This document shows, piece by piece, positions 27,587-36,798 of a DNA stretch of 64,000 nucleotides. The notes under the pieces were generated by a model. It did no database searches. It saw nothing but the letters and a program-made list of their open reading frames with translations, and was not told the origin of the DNA. Source of the DNA: an uncultured Roseibium sp. (lineage in GTDB: Bacteria; Pseudomonadota; Alphaproteobacteria; Rhizobiales; Stappiaceae); NCBI RefSeq assembly GCF_947499295.1, contig NZ_CANMNP010000004.1, positions 276,391-340,390 on the forward strand, given 5' to 3'. A program made the position numbers and the translations under genes. Within the stretch, counting starts at the first letter, position 1. The number at the start of each line of letters is the position of its first letter.

Positions 27587-29923
27587 TCAGGCTCTCGCCA
27601 GTTTCTCGATGACAACTTTGAAGGACCTCTCCTGCGCGTCGGAGAAATAGAGGTCGCAGTCGTAACCCTGATCATCGAGGAAATGAAAAACGCGTCTGGG
27701 GTCGTGTGCCGGATAGGGAACCAGTAGCGTAGCCACGCGGTGTCTTGCCGATTTCGGAAAACTCGCCTTCAGGCACGTGCTGACCGGCAAACCTTCGTAG
27801 TCACCCTCATCCACGCCTGGAAATCCGGTTTCCTGCGAGAGCTCTGCTGCTCCGGCCTCCGACCACAAAAACTGACCATAGAACCCGGCCTTTTTACCGG
27901 AGTATCTGAAACTGGTGTCGCCCAGTTCGAACGGTGCATTTGCATGCAACAGCCAATCCAAAGAGACCGGAGCACTGCTGTCGATGCTGTCGACAATCAC
28001 AAAATAGCTATCATGCACGAAGTAGATTTCCCGCTCGACCTTCTGGATTGCCGGGGTCAGGCTACGATAGGCAGCAGTCGCATTGCCTCGCATATAAATG
28101 TGGTCGTCACGCTGCTCGGCGGTTTCGATGCTACCGGTTGCCTGCATCGCCTTGGCCTTGTCCCGATCGGCATATTGGCCCTTTCCATCGATCAGGACCG
28201 CGTTTTTGGAACGAGTTTGACGCCGCCAGTTTCGGTGCATGGAGCTGTTGAAAGCAACGTAGTGTCCGGATTGGATCGCAAGATCTTCGCCGAAAGCCGA
28301 CAGGCAGAAGGCGTTTTGGTCGCCGTGGCTGTGGCTGATGGAGCCAAAGGGCGATGACTTCATCACAAAGTGTATATGCGCCTCTGGATCATCCATCTTA
28401 TGCTGGATGGCTGCCCAGCCGATGCCTTTGAACCATCTGAGCTTGTCGTTGTCACCGGGAGCTGCCGGCTCAATCGACGGCCAGTCGTTTCGATACATCA
28501 GGTCATCGAAATTGAGATCCCACCAGCCGTAATTGTAGAAAGCCATTTCGGTGCCGGGATCGTTCCGCTTGACCTCTTCAAAGAACCATTGATAGGCCGG
28601 ATTTCCGGTCACACCGGCGAACTGGCGTAAATTGTAACCTACCTTCAGACAGGGAAGATCACCCATTGTGCTGTCGTCGCCGAAGGTGGCGCGGCGCGTG
28701 TCGGGCGCTTTCGTATAAAGCGGGAAATCACCGGTCAGGTGGAAGAAGGGACGACTGTAAAGGTTTATTCCCGTATAGTTTTTCAGGAGATTGGCCGCGT
28801 CGATCAGATAGGCCATCCCGGTCATCCAGTAATGCGGACCCTCGGCCCAGCCACCTTCCGCGTCGCCCCAGGGCGAATAGACGCTGAACAGAAATTCAAC
28901 CGAACAGTCCAGCCAGTCCCTCGCCTCCTCGCAACCTTCTTCATCCAGAAGAGCAAGGCTGGCAGGGATCAGGACAGCGGAGACCGCCCTCACGGCGTGG
29001 CTGTCAAAGGGAAATATGTGAATGTTGGCATGTTTGAAAACGTGATGGGCAATCTCGCGCGTGCGGGTCAGCAATGCGGTCCTGACTTCTTGGCGCTCAG
29101 TTTCACTGAGATCGCCGTGAAGCCAGTCATAGCCCCACGAAAGTGCGAGCGTGACGCGGAATGCCCATTCGTCGGTATAGGCTCGCGATGTGGTGCCAGC
29201 AGGATCCCAGCTGGCCGCGGCGAGCAACCAGTCCTTCGCCTTGTCCCGCAAGGACTCGTCCTCAAGAACATGTCCTGCGATGGCAAGATGCCGGATTGCG
29301 TAAATGAGCTCCTGGCAATCGATATAGGTCTGACGCCAGACCGGTGCCGTACGCTGATTGTTCGGATAGGGGGTCGGCTCGGACATGACCGGGCGGTCAA
29401 TCCAGGGCCGGACCGATTTTTCGAAGAAGGTTGCCCAGCCGCAATGATCGGCATCAGCAGCGACAGCTTCGCGGAACGTCGGCAAGGTGTCGGGGGTAAG
29501 CCAAAGACGCGGATGAGCGCGGCTGCAGTGATCGTATCGCGTGGCAGCAGGTGCAAGCGGTGAGCGAGGCAGATCGTCGGGAACGTCAAATTGCCGAATG
29601 GTGCTCCATTGCGAGGTGGCACATCCGGTACCATTGTCCCAGATTGCATAGCTCCAATAGTAGGTACCAGGCGCTTGCACCTTGTCCGGCGTAAAGAAAT
29701 TTCGCTTCAGGTTTTCAAAGACGAGTGTTTCAGCTGCAGGAAATTCCGGACTTGAGGAAATCCGCAGTACGTAGCGTGCGCTCTCTTCGATATCCGGGAT
29801 CCAGGTGAATCTGGCAGGAGCTTCATTGACAGTCGAGCCGCCGGCGGGCCCGTATTGAATGTTCAGGCGTCCAGCTTTCGGCTGGTCCAAAAATCCCGGT
29901 TTCAGATCGCAATTCACAGACAT
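27587..29923 (-). CDS. PL15-like exolytic oligoalginate lyase (heparinase II/III superfamily)
   Basis: A 778-residue protein with an N-terminal FN3/DUF4962-like beta domain (about 1-130), a central (alpha/alpha) toroid and a C-terminal heparinase II/III-type beta-sandwich. Counted from the chosen ATG, His309 (DSHAVR), Tyr365 (EGPHYW) and His531 (SISHSHGD) fall at or within two positions of the catalytic His311, Tyr365 and His531 that I recall for Agrobacterium Atu3025. That protein (776 residues) is an exotype alginate lyase releasing unsaturated monosaccharides from the end of oligosaccharides. No signal peptide is seen, so it likely acts in the cytosol on imported oligomers. The ATG at 29923 is preferred to 29953. 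The substrate could also be a related uronic polymer. Confidence 0.85.
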   Translation of the reverse strand: MSVNCDLKPGFLDQPKAGRLNIQYGPAGGSTVNEAPARFTWIPDIEESARYVLRISSSPEFPAAETLVFENLKRNFFTPDKVQAPGTYYWSYAIWDNGTGCATSQWSTIRQFDVPDDLPRSPLAPAATRYDHCSRAHPRLWLTPDTLPTFREAVAADADHCGWATFFEKSVRPWIDRPVMSEPTPYPNNQRTAPVWRQTYIDCQELIYAIRHLAIAGHVLEDESLRDKAKDWLLAAASWDPAGTTSRAYTDEWAFRVTLALSWGYDWLHGDLSETERQEVRTALLTRTREIAHHVFKHANIHIFPFDSHAVRAVSAVLIPASLALLDEEGCEEARDWLDCSVEFLFSVYSPWGDAEGGWAEGPHYWMTGMAYLIDAANLLKNYTGINLYSRPFFHLTGDFPLYTKAPDTRRATFGDDSTMGDLPCLKVGYNLRQFAGVTGNPAYQWFFEEVKRNDPGTEMAFYNYGWWDLNFDDLMYRNDWPSIEPAAPGDNDKLRWFKGIGWAAIQHKMDDPEAHIHFVMKSSPFGSISHSHGDQNAFCLSAFGEDLAIQSGHYVAFNSSMHRNWRRQTRSKNAVLIDGKGQYADRDKAKAMQATGSIETAEQRDDHIYMRGNATAAYRSLTPAIQKVEREIYFVHDSYFVIVDSIDSSAPVSLDWLLHANAPFELGDTSFRYSGKKAGFYGQFLWSEAGAAELSQETGFPGVDEGDYEGLPVSTCLKASFPKSARHRVATLLVPYPAHDPRRVFHFLDDQGYDCDLYFSDAQERSFKVVIEKLARA

Positions 29924-29988
29924 GACACTTCTTTGCTCGCAGGAAGAAGCCATCCGCCGGGTGGCGAATGGCCTGATAAGCGATTGTT

Positions 29989-31551
29989 TTACTTATTATA
30001 CTGCCGCTCGTAAGCGGACTGCATGACTTCAAGCACTTCACTTAGACCGAGTTTTTCCAGTTGAGCGATGTAGTCGTCCCATTCGGCTTCGACATCACCA
30101 TTGCCCAGTATCCAGCTCTGCTGCCGCTCAAGCATGTAGTCGCGGATCGAGGCCCAATGCTTGTCATAGACCTTCTGTTCATCGGCATCGAAAGCAACAC
30201 CAAGGAACTGGTCGATCAGGTAGTCTCCCTCATCGTAAAGAGCGATGCCTTCGAGAGCATATTCGTTCGACCATTGGATCTCGTAGCCATAGTCCTGGAA
30301 GTACCCACGGCTCTGCAGCTGTGAACCGATCTGGTAGAGCGAGCGATTTACAGGGCCTGCATCCAGAAACTCCTGCTTGAAGACAGCCTTGCCGTCGACC
30401 AAGTCGTAGTGCATGCCCTCAACGCCGAAGTTCGCCAGGCGGCGTCCTTCTTCTGTGAACCAGAAGTCAAAGTACTTGATGGTCTCGACCGGGTGCTCGT
30501 TGGTGTGACCTATCGCCCATCCGTCCGGCTTGATCGGGATACGGCGGTGCTCCTCGATCCGCTTGCCCGAGATCGAGGCAGGCGGCGCCATTGCCTTGAA
30601 CTCGAACCCGTCGATATCGGAGGCCAAGCGATTGTAGCCCGAAGTAGAGGCAAACCAGTCGTGTGTCGCTCCTCCAAGATTTTCCGACAGGAGGAAATCG
30701 CGCGCCGAGCTGCCACGGGTAAAAATCTCCGCATCGATCAGTCCTTCAGCATACCAGCGCGCCAGGTTCTTGACGCCTTCGCGGTAGCCCTCTTCCGCGT
30801 AGGGATGTTTCAATTGACCATTGTCGACGTAGAAGTCGTGGTAAGTGTCGGAGCCGGAAGACCGGCCGTCCCAAAGCGTGACGAGGCGAATGAGTTCAGG
30901 CCACTGACGGGCAAAATAAGGCACCTCGTCAGCCTCACCATTGCCGTTGGGGTCCTGGGTCTTAAAAGCACGCAGCACAGTTTCGAACTCTTCGACTGTT
31001 TCTGGAACGTCAAGCCCCAACTTTTCAAGCCAGTCGGTACGGACCCAGTAAGCGCGGCCATACTTCCCGTCCGGCAGATAGGGAATGTAATACATCTTGC
31101 CATCAGCCGCTGAAATCGCGGCGGCAATTTCCGGGCGCTCATCGAAAAACGCCTTCAGATTAGGAGCGTGCTCTTCAATCAGATCGTTCAACGGCAGGAA
31201 TGCACCTTCCGGACCGTACTGGTTGACAAAGTCCTTGATCCGGCTGGAGCCGACAATGTCCGGAATCTTGCCCCCGGCAAGCATCAGGTTCAGGGCTTCC
31301 GTGCGGCCGGTGTTCTCATCTGTGCGCATGTTCGCGCCAACTGTCACGTCTATCAGGTGGACATTGGTCCACTCGCGCGCCTGCTGTTCCACCGGCCAGC
31401 TTTCCTCATAGACGGGGTAGCGTGCGTGATTCATCTGGATCGTCAGTTCCAACGGCTCACCTTCGACAATCTTGAGGTGGTCGTCTGCCGACGACGGTGT
31501 AGCCAGGGCAGTGCCGACCAGGACAGCTGCCGACAAGGTAAGTTTACGCAT
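29989..31551 (-). CDS. Oligosaccharide ABC transporter, AlgQ-like substrate-binding protein
   Basis: A 520-residue exported protein (signal TLSAAVLVGTALATPSSA) of the large oligosaccharide-binding type. The calcium-loop-like DPNGNGEADEVP at about 203-214 is characteristic of Sphingomonas AlgQ1/AlgQ2, which bind alginate, and the length is close to theirs. GGGAGGAAACC before the ATG is a strong ribosome-binding site. It is followed downstream by the lyase and preceded by two permeases and an ATPase on the same strand, as in AlgSM1M2Q1Q2-type transporters. This is the specificity subunit, so the alginate assignment rests mainly on it and on the lyase. Confidence 0.85.
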   Translation of the reverse strand: MRKLTLSAAVLVGTALATPSSADDHLKIVEGEPLELTIQMNHARYPVYEESWPVEQQAREWTNVHLIDVTVGANMRTDENTGRTEALNLMLAGGKIPDIVGSSRIKDFVNQYGPEGAFLPLNDLIEEHAPNLKAFFDERPEIAAAISAADGKMYYIPYLPDGKYGRAYWVRTDWLEKLGLDVPETVEEFETVLRAFKTQDPNGNGEADEVPYFARQWPELIRLVTLWDGRSSGSDTYHDFYVDNGQLKHPYAEEGYREGVKNLARWYAEGLIDAEIFTRGSSARDFLLSENLGGATHDWFASTSGYNRLASDIDGFEFKAMAPPASISGKRIEEHRRIPIKPDGWAIGHTNEHPVETIKYFDFWFTEEGRRLANFGVEGMHYDLVDGKAVFKQEFLDAGPVNRSLYQIGSQLQSRGYFQDYGYEIQWSNEYALEGIALYDEGDYLIDQFLGVAFDADEQKVYDKHWASIRDYMLERQQSWILGNGDVEAEWDDYIAQLEKLGLSEVLEVMQSAYERQYNK

Positions 31552-31578
31552 GGTTTCCTCCCTTTGCGTTCATTGCGA

Positions 31579-32460
31579 CTACTCTTTGACCCCTCCGAGA
31601 AGAATTCCCTTCTCGAAATATTTCTGAATAAAGGGGTAGACGATCAGAACCGGGACGATGGAGCAGACGATGATTGCTGCCGTCACGGTTTCCGCGCTGA
31701 ACCCTGCCGCGGTCTGCACGATCGCAAATTCATCGTCATCGCTGAGATTTGAAATCGTATGCCGCAGGAACACCTGGAGCGGGATCTTGTCCTCACTCTG
31801 CAAGAGCACCATCGCCCAGAAGAACCCGTTCCAGCGTGATACGATGCAGAAAAGCGTGATCGTCGCGATGGCCGGTTTGCTAAGCGGGACAAACACTTTC
31901 CAAAGAACCTGGAAATCGTTCGCCCCATCCATCCGCGCAGCCTCTTCAAAGCTTTTCGGTATCGCTTCGAAGAAATTTCTCAGCAGGATGACATTGAAGG
32001 CATTCACGGCGAACGCGAGAATGATGCCGAACATGCTGTCCAGCAGGTTCAGGTCCCGCATATTCAGGAAGAACGGTATCAGCCCTGCATTGAACCACAT
32101 GGTGAAGGCGATGAAGAGGTTGAAGAACCTGCGCCCTTTCAATTGCGGCCGCGACAGTGCGTATGCACCTGGAATGATGAACGCAAGGCTCATCACCGTA
32201 CCGCCGATCGTATAGATGAAGGTATTGCGGTAGGAGATCCAGAATTGCGGGTCCTTGAGGATATATCCATAGGCCTCGAGCGTCGCATCGATCGGTGTGA
32301 GAACCACCTTTCCTGCCTGCGCTGCAAATCCGGAACTGAAAGACACGGCCGCGATGTAGATAAACGGGTAAAGCGTCGCAACCGTGAACATGCCGATCAG
32401 GATCGAGACCATGATCGCGAAGAACTTGTCGCCGCGAGAGTAAAGGTTCCAATTCATCAT
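31579..32460 (-). CDS. Carbohydrate ABC permease, AlgM2/LplC-like
   Basis: A 293-residue CUT1 permease with six predicted helices. The cytosolic coupling loop is EEAARMDGANDFQVLWKVFV (about 179-198), the EAA motif that docks on the ATPase. The leading helix (FFAIMVSILIGMFTVATLYPF) and GAYALSRPQLKGRRFFN match the LplC/YtcP side of the family. It lies 13 bases from the next permease. It forms the membrane channel with the 32474-33460 gene product. Confidence 0.9.
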   Translation of the reverse strand: MMNWNLYSRGDKFFAIMVSILIGMFTVATLYPFIYIAAVSFSSGFAAQAGKVVLTPIDATLEAYGYILKDPQFWISYRNTFIYTIGGTVMSLAFIIPGAYALSRPQLKGRRFFNLFIAFTMWFNAGLIPFFLNMRDLNLLDSMFGIILAFAVNAFNVILLRNFFEAIPKSFEEAARMDGANDFQVLWKVFVPLSKPAIATITLFCIVSRWNGFFWAMVLLQSEDKIPLQVFLRHTISNLSDDDEFAIVQTAAGFSAETVTAAIIVCSIVPVLIVYPFIQKYFEKGILLGGVKE

Positions 32461-32473
32461 TGTTCCGCCCCCT

Positions 32474-33460
32474 CTACCAAAGCGACGTGCGCGAGAAGCG
32501 CCGCGACAAGGTGTTGGCCGTCATCACCAGAACGAAGGCGACAATTGCGTTGAAAAGACCTGCAGCTGCAGCCAGATCGTATTGTCCTGATTGCAGGCCC
32601 TGCCGATAGATCCAGGTATTCACAACATCGGCGGTCTCGTAGGTCGCCGGTTGGTAAAGGAGAATGACCAGCTCGAAGGACACTTCCATGATGTTGCCGA
32701 TACGGATGATCAGCATGATCAGGATCGTCGGCAGGATCGACGGGATCGTGATCTTCCACATCATCTGCCAGCGATTGGCGCCGTCCACGACCGCACTTTC
32801 ATAGAGCGACGGGTTCACACCGGCGATGGCCGCCAGGAACACGATGGAGCCGAAGCCAGCCTCCTGCCAGATGCCGGTTCCGATGAAGATCGGGCGAAAC
32901 CATTCCGGCTGCGTGAGGAAGTAGACCGGATCAAGACCAAACCAGCCCATGACGGTGTTCACAATGCCGGCCGTGGGCGAGAAGGCTGTGATGACGATAC
33001 CGGCGATGATCACCGAAGAGATGAAATGCGGCAGATAGACAATCGTCTGCGCTGTCCTTTTGTAGCTCGCGTTCAGAACCTCGTTGAACATCAGCGCCAG
33101 AATGATCGGCGCCGGAAAACCGAAGAGCAGGTTCAACGCGCTGATCGTGATCGTGTTCTTGATCGCGCGAAGGAACTGGTCGTTGGCAAAGAGTGTTTCG
33201 AAGTGCTCAAGTCCGACCCAGGGGCTGCCGGCGATACCGCGGAAGATCGAATAGTCCTTGAAAGCGATCTGCAGTCCGTACATCGGCTTGTAGAGGAAAA
33301 CGGCGAACCAGATGATCATCGGCAAGAGCATGAGGTAAAGCTGCCATTCGCGTTTCAAGTGCTCGACTGCAGCTTCGAACGGCCCGATGGTAGCGCTGTG
33401 CTCGTCAGAGATCGCGACCTCACTTTTGGAGAGCGGCCGCTCCTTTTCCTGAACCGTCAT
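32474..33460 (-). CDS. Carbohydrate ABC permease, AlgM1/LplB-like
   Basis: A 328-residue CUT1 permease of the LplB/YteP kind. It has a long cytosolic N-terminus, a first helix LMLLPMIIWFAVFLYKPMYG, then GLQIAFKDYSIFRGI, and the EAA-type loop YESAVVDGANRWQMMWKITI. AGGGG about 8 bases before the ATG at 33460 fixes the start; a TTG at 33466 is in the same frame. It overlaps the end of the ATPase closely, so the three genes are coupled. Confidence 0.88.
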   Translation of the reverse strand: MTVQEKERPLSKSEVAISDEHSATIGPFEAAVEHLKREWQLYLMLLPMIIWFAVFLYKPMYGLQIAFKDYSIFRGIAGSPWVGLEHFETLFANDQFLRAIKNTITISALNLLFGFPAPIILALMFNEVLNASYKRTAQTIVYLPHFISSVIIAGIVITAFSPTAGIVNTVMGWFGLDPVYFLTQPEWFRPIFIGTGIWQEAGFGSIVFLAAIAGVNPSLYESAVVDGANRWQMMWKITIPSILPTILIMLIIRIGNIMEVSFELVILLYQPATYETADVVNTWIYRQGLQSGQYDLAAAAGLFNAIVAFVLVMTANTLSRRFSRTSLW

Positions 33461-33462
33461 GA

Positions 33463-34563
33463 TCAAGCCCCTGCCTCAAGAGAAAGGGACCGACCGGTCT
33501 CGGCGTCAAACAGCTTCATGAGATCGGGCCGGACATGGAGCGTATCGACACCGGTCAGATGGCCCACGTCTCCAAGTGTCTCGACACGGGCAACAAAGGA
33601 CATTCCGTCGAAGTCAGTGTGCAACAACGCTTCCGAACCCAGCGTTTCCACAAGGTCGAGATTGACATTGATCGGGAAAGATCCGGGAACCTCATTGACG
33701 GTGACATGTTCCGGGCGAATTCCCAAAATGACCGGCCTGCCGGTTTCGTGCCGGAGAGATTCCGATTTGGGCAACTTCACTTTAATTCGTCCGACCTGAG
33801 CCAGAGGCCCGCTGTCGCCAGCTTCCAGAAAACCATGGAGCTGGTTCATTGGCGGCGAGCCGATAAATCCGGCAACAAACCTGTTTGCAGGGTTGTTGAA
33901 CAGATCCATCGGTGTTCCGATTTGCTCGATCACACCCTGGTTCATCACAACAATTCGGTCGGCGAGCGTCATGGCCTCGACCTGATCGTGAGTCACGTAA
34001 ATGCTGGTGACGCCGAGCCGTTTGTGCAGCCTCTTGATTTCGGCCCGCATCTGGGTCCGCAACTTGGCGTCGAGGTTGGAAAGCGGTTCGTCAAACAAGA
34101 AGACCTTCGGGTGCCGGACAATTGCCCGGCCCATTGCGACCCGCTGACGCTGCCCGCCGGACAGGTCAGAAGGCCTGCGCGCGAGGTAGTCCGTCAGGCC
34201 CAGGATCTCTGCAACTTCATGTACGGCTTTCTTGATTTCGGCTTTGGGGACCTTTCGTATCCTGAGACCGAATGCGATATTGTCAGCAACGTTCAAATGC
34301 GGGTAGAGCGCGTAGTTCTGGAAGACCATGGCGACGTCCCGGTCCTTGGGCGCGACCTTGTTAACAACGCGATCATCAATGGTAAGCGCGCCGCCCGTGA
34401 TGGCTTCCAGTCCGGCAATCATGCGAAGCGTGGTGGATTTGCCGCAGCCGGAGGGACCGACCAGAACCACAAACTCCTTTGGATCGATCCTAAGATCTAT
34501 CCCATGCACGACTTGAAGCGCCCCGTATTTCTTCACAATTTTGCTAAGGACAACTCCGGACAT
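33463..34563 (-). CDS. Carbohydrate ABC ATPase, AlgS/UgpC-like
   Basis: A 366-residue CUT1 ATPase: Walker A GPSGCGKST, Q-loop FQNYALYPH, signature LSGGQRQRVAMGRA, Walker B VFLFDEP and a C-terminal TOBE/MOI domain (RPVILGIRPEHVTV). The GGGAGGAAGC before ATG 34563 decides the start. MsmK/UgpC-type ATPases can serve several importers, but here it heads the uronide importer operon. It powers the pair of permeases downstream. Confidence 0.93.
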   Translation of the reverse strand: MSGVVLSKIVKKYGALQVVHGIDLRIDPKEFVVLVGPSGCGKSTTLRMIAGLEAITGGALTIDDRVVNKVAPKDRDVAMVFQNYALYPHLNVADNIAFGLRIRKVPKAEIKKAVHEVAEILGLTDYLARRPSDLSGGQRQRVAMGRAIVRHPKVFLFDEPLSNLDAKLRTQMRAEIKRLHKRLGVTSIYVTHDQVEAMTLADRIVVMNQGVIEQIGTPMDLFNNPANRFVAGFIGSPPMNQLHGFLEAGDSGPLAQVGRIKVKLPKSESLRHETGRPVILGIRPEHVTVNEVPGSFPINVNLDLVETLGSEALLHTDFDGMSFVARVETLGDVGHLTGVDTLHVRPDLMKLFDAETGRSLSLEAGA

Positions 34564-35201
34564 GCTTCCTCCCTGGAAGCCGGACAACCTGCCAATCAGC
34601 CATAGCTCATCGTTCGGGCGACAGAGACTCGCCCGGTGGTATCCGGCTTACAAATTTAAACATTTTTCGATCTCTTGGCCTTGGCCCAACTCCCTATCAG
34701 GCCCTACCGGGTATCTAGAGACCGCTCTCGCGCATTTTGAACATTTGTCGAACCGAGTTTCTGAACCAAGTCAGACAACTGTTTTAATTCACGTTTCAGA
34801 CTTCTGCCTTTGATGCTCATCGCGTCTGGACGATCGCGTTGTACAGCGACACATCACATCGCCGTGCAGCGCGCCATGCATTCATGCCTTACAAGATGCA
34901 GAGTCACAATTCAAGATTAATTTTTACAAATAAATTACAAAAACGCATTTTTTTAAAGTCCTTGAAACGCATTGCACACATGGAACTCCACCCTCAGAAA
35001 TTTGAAATAGTTTCCAACTATCTCTTAAGCATCTGTTTTTAAACATATAAAAATATTATGTATTTTGCACGCCTCTGAAATGACGTCAAAATTCTCTCTT
35101 CATTTAGATTTTACAAATTATTGACAAGTTGGCAAGTCAGCGTTATTCATCAGCCTATGACCCAGCCAAGCGAAAACTGCCGAAACGGTGGAACGTACGC
35201 C
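34564..35201. promoter_or_regulatory. Divergent control region of the uronide locus
   Basis: About 640 bp between the leftward ABC operon and the rightward RraA-like/GntR pair, with no gene. It becomes strongly AT-rich from about 34900. The TTACAAAT word recurs at 34648-34661 (TTACAAATTTAAAC), 34923-34941 (TTTACAAATAAATTACAAA) and 35110-35128 (TTTACAAATTATTGACAAG). These are candidate operators for the GntR regulator encoded just downstream. Promoter hexamers cannot be fixed with confidence in this AT-rich context. Confidence 0.5.
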
Positions 35202-35918
35202 ATGAGCGGATTGAGCACCGAAACTCACGAAAAACTGTTGCGAGTCAGCACAGCAACTCTGACGACTGTCATGTTCAAACGCGGACTTCGAAACATATTC
35301 CTGCAGGGCCTGCACAGGCTTCGCAAAGGGCCGAACATGATTGGGCCGGCCTACACGCTGCGCTACATTCCAGCACGCGAAGACCTGGACAACCTGGATT
35401 CCTTTGCAGACAGAACAAATGCCCAGCGGAAGGGCGTTGAGGAATGTCCGCATGGAGCCGTTTTCGTAATTGATTCCCGAGGAGACGCTTCGGCCGCGTC
35501 CGCCGGCTGCATCCTGGCGATGCGCCTGCAGGCCAGAGGATGCGCCGGCGTTGTCACCGATGGCGGGTTTCGCGATACACCTGAAATTGCCGAACTCGAC
35601 ATGCCCGGTTATCATGCAAGACCAAGCGCACCGACCAACTTGACGAAGCATCATGCTGTTGCGGTAAATGATCCGATAGCATGCGGCGGCGTATCCGTGT
35701 TTCCGGGCGATATTATTGTTGGCGACAACGAGGGAGTTGTTTGCATACCGAAACATATGGCAAATGAAGTAGCGAACGAAGCTGCCGAAATGACGGTCTT
35801 CGAAGACTTCGTGATGGAGATGGTGAAACAAGGCGCATCAACATTCGGGCTCTACCCCCCGACTGATCCGTCTACCGAAGACAGGTTTATAGTGTGGCGG
35901 CAGAAAAACGGACGGTAA
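35202..35918 (+). CDS. RraA/HMG-aldolase superfamily protein
   Basis: A 238-residue protein with the RraA/4-hydroxy-4-methyl-2-oxoglutarate aldolase core: LSTATLTTVMFKRG, GPAYTLRYIP, RGCAGVVTDGGFRDTPEI (the G-x2-DG-x-RD metal/substrate motif) and VSVFPGDIIVGDNEGVVCIP. The ending STFGLYPPTDPSTEDRF is common among ~240-residue RraA-like proteins in sugar-acid loci. The family includes retro-aldol enzymes for 2-keto acids and RNase E inhibitors. Here an aldolase or decarboxylase step on a keto-acid derived from uronate is plausible, but this is inference. The ATG at 35202 is chosen over upstream Met codons, which lack family similarity. It overlaps the next gene by 25 bp. Confidence 0.82.
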   Translation: MSGLSTETHEKLLRVSTATLTTVMFKRGLRNIFLQGLHRLRKGPNMIGPAYTLRYIPAREDLDNLDSFADRTNAQRKGVEECPHGAVFVIDSRGDASAASAGCILAMRLQARGCAGVVTDGGFRDTPEIAELDMPGYHARPSAPTNLTKHHAVAVNDPIACGGVSVFPGDIIVGDNEGVVCIPKHMANEVANEAAEMTVFEDFVMEMVKQGASTFGLYPPTDPSTEDRFIVWRQKNGR

Positions 35919-36625
35919 ATCAAACCCACTTGAGCGAACGGCAGGTGCGGGACAGAACACTGTCCGATCGCGCCTATGAAAATATCCTGTCCAAAATCAT
36001 GGATGGCGACATTCCAGTTGGCGGCAAACTTCCAACGGAGCAGGTTCTTTCAAGTGAGCTCGGAGTTTCCCGCCCGGTGCTGCGCCAGGCTCTGAAACAA
36101 TTGCGCGAAGACGATGTCATCGTATCCCGCCAAGGGTCGGGGTCTTTCGTGAAGCGGCGTCCGGAGGGCGCTATTCTCGATTTTGCACCCATCGGTTCGA
36201 TTGCCGACATTCAGCGTACTTTTGAATTCAGGGCTGCAGTGGAAGGAGAAGCTGCTTATCTGGCCGCTGAAAGACGCACGGATTCGGATCTGAACGAACT
36301 GCGCGCTTCTCTGACCGAACTTGACCGTTGCATCGCCGAGGGAGAGTTGGGCGTGGCTGCGGACGAGATCTTTCATGTTGCGGTCTGCAATGCGGCAGAT
36401 AACAAGTATTTCGTCGCGGCACGGTCGTCCATGAAGCCAAATATTCTGACCGGCATGAACCTGACCCGCAATCTTTCACTTACCAAGCCTCAAGACCGTA
36501 TGAAGCTGGTTCAAGCTGAGCATTATGAAATTTTCGAAGCTATCGAGAAAGGCGACCGCGGCGCGGCCCGTAACGCCATGCGAGCCCATGTTGAAAATGC
36601 CCGCAAGCGCATTTTTGAGGGCTGA
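35894..36625 (+). CDS. GntR-family (FadR subfamily) transcriptional regulator
   Basis: A 243-residue regulator. The winged helix lies at about 25-95 (SDRAYENILSKIMDGDIPVG, LPTEQVLSSELGVSRPVLRQ, VIVSRQGSGSFVKRR), followed by an FCD domain with the metal and effector residues typical of FadR-like regulators (EIFHVAVCNAADNKYF, HYEIFEAIEKGD, HVENARKRI). The gene starts with GTG inside the end of the RraA-like gene, giving tight coupling. As the only regulator in the uronide locus it is the obvious controller; its ligand is probably KDG or a related keto acid. That it binds the TTTACAAAT words is inferred from their distribution only. Confidence 0.9.
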   Translation: MAAEKRTVNQTHLSERQVRDRTLSDRAYENILSKIMDGDIPVGGKLPTEQVLSSELGVSRPVLRQALKQLREDDVIVSRQGSGSFVKRRPEGAILDFAPIGSIADIQRTFEFRAAVEGEAAYLAAERRTDSDLNELRASLTELDRCIAEGELGVAADEIFHVAVCNAADNKYFVAARSSMKPNILTGMNLTRNLSLTKPQDRMKLVQAEHYEIFEAIEKGDRGAARNAMRAHVENARKRIFEG

Positions 36626-36798
36626 TCCTCACCGTTTGATTGCAACTGATACACTGCACGGGGATGCGTGAACCCGTCTGAGAAATTAGTTCAGAGACGA
36701 TGTTTCCGCGAAGACGCCGAAAGCCGAAGCAGCTGCCGCCGTCCCGCACCTAAGTGAAGGACAAACGACAGCTGTTCTTTCCTCGGGAGGGAAGTCAA

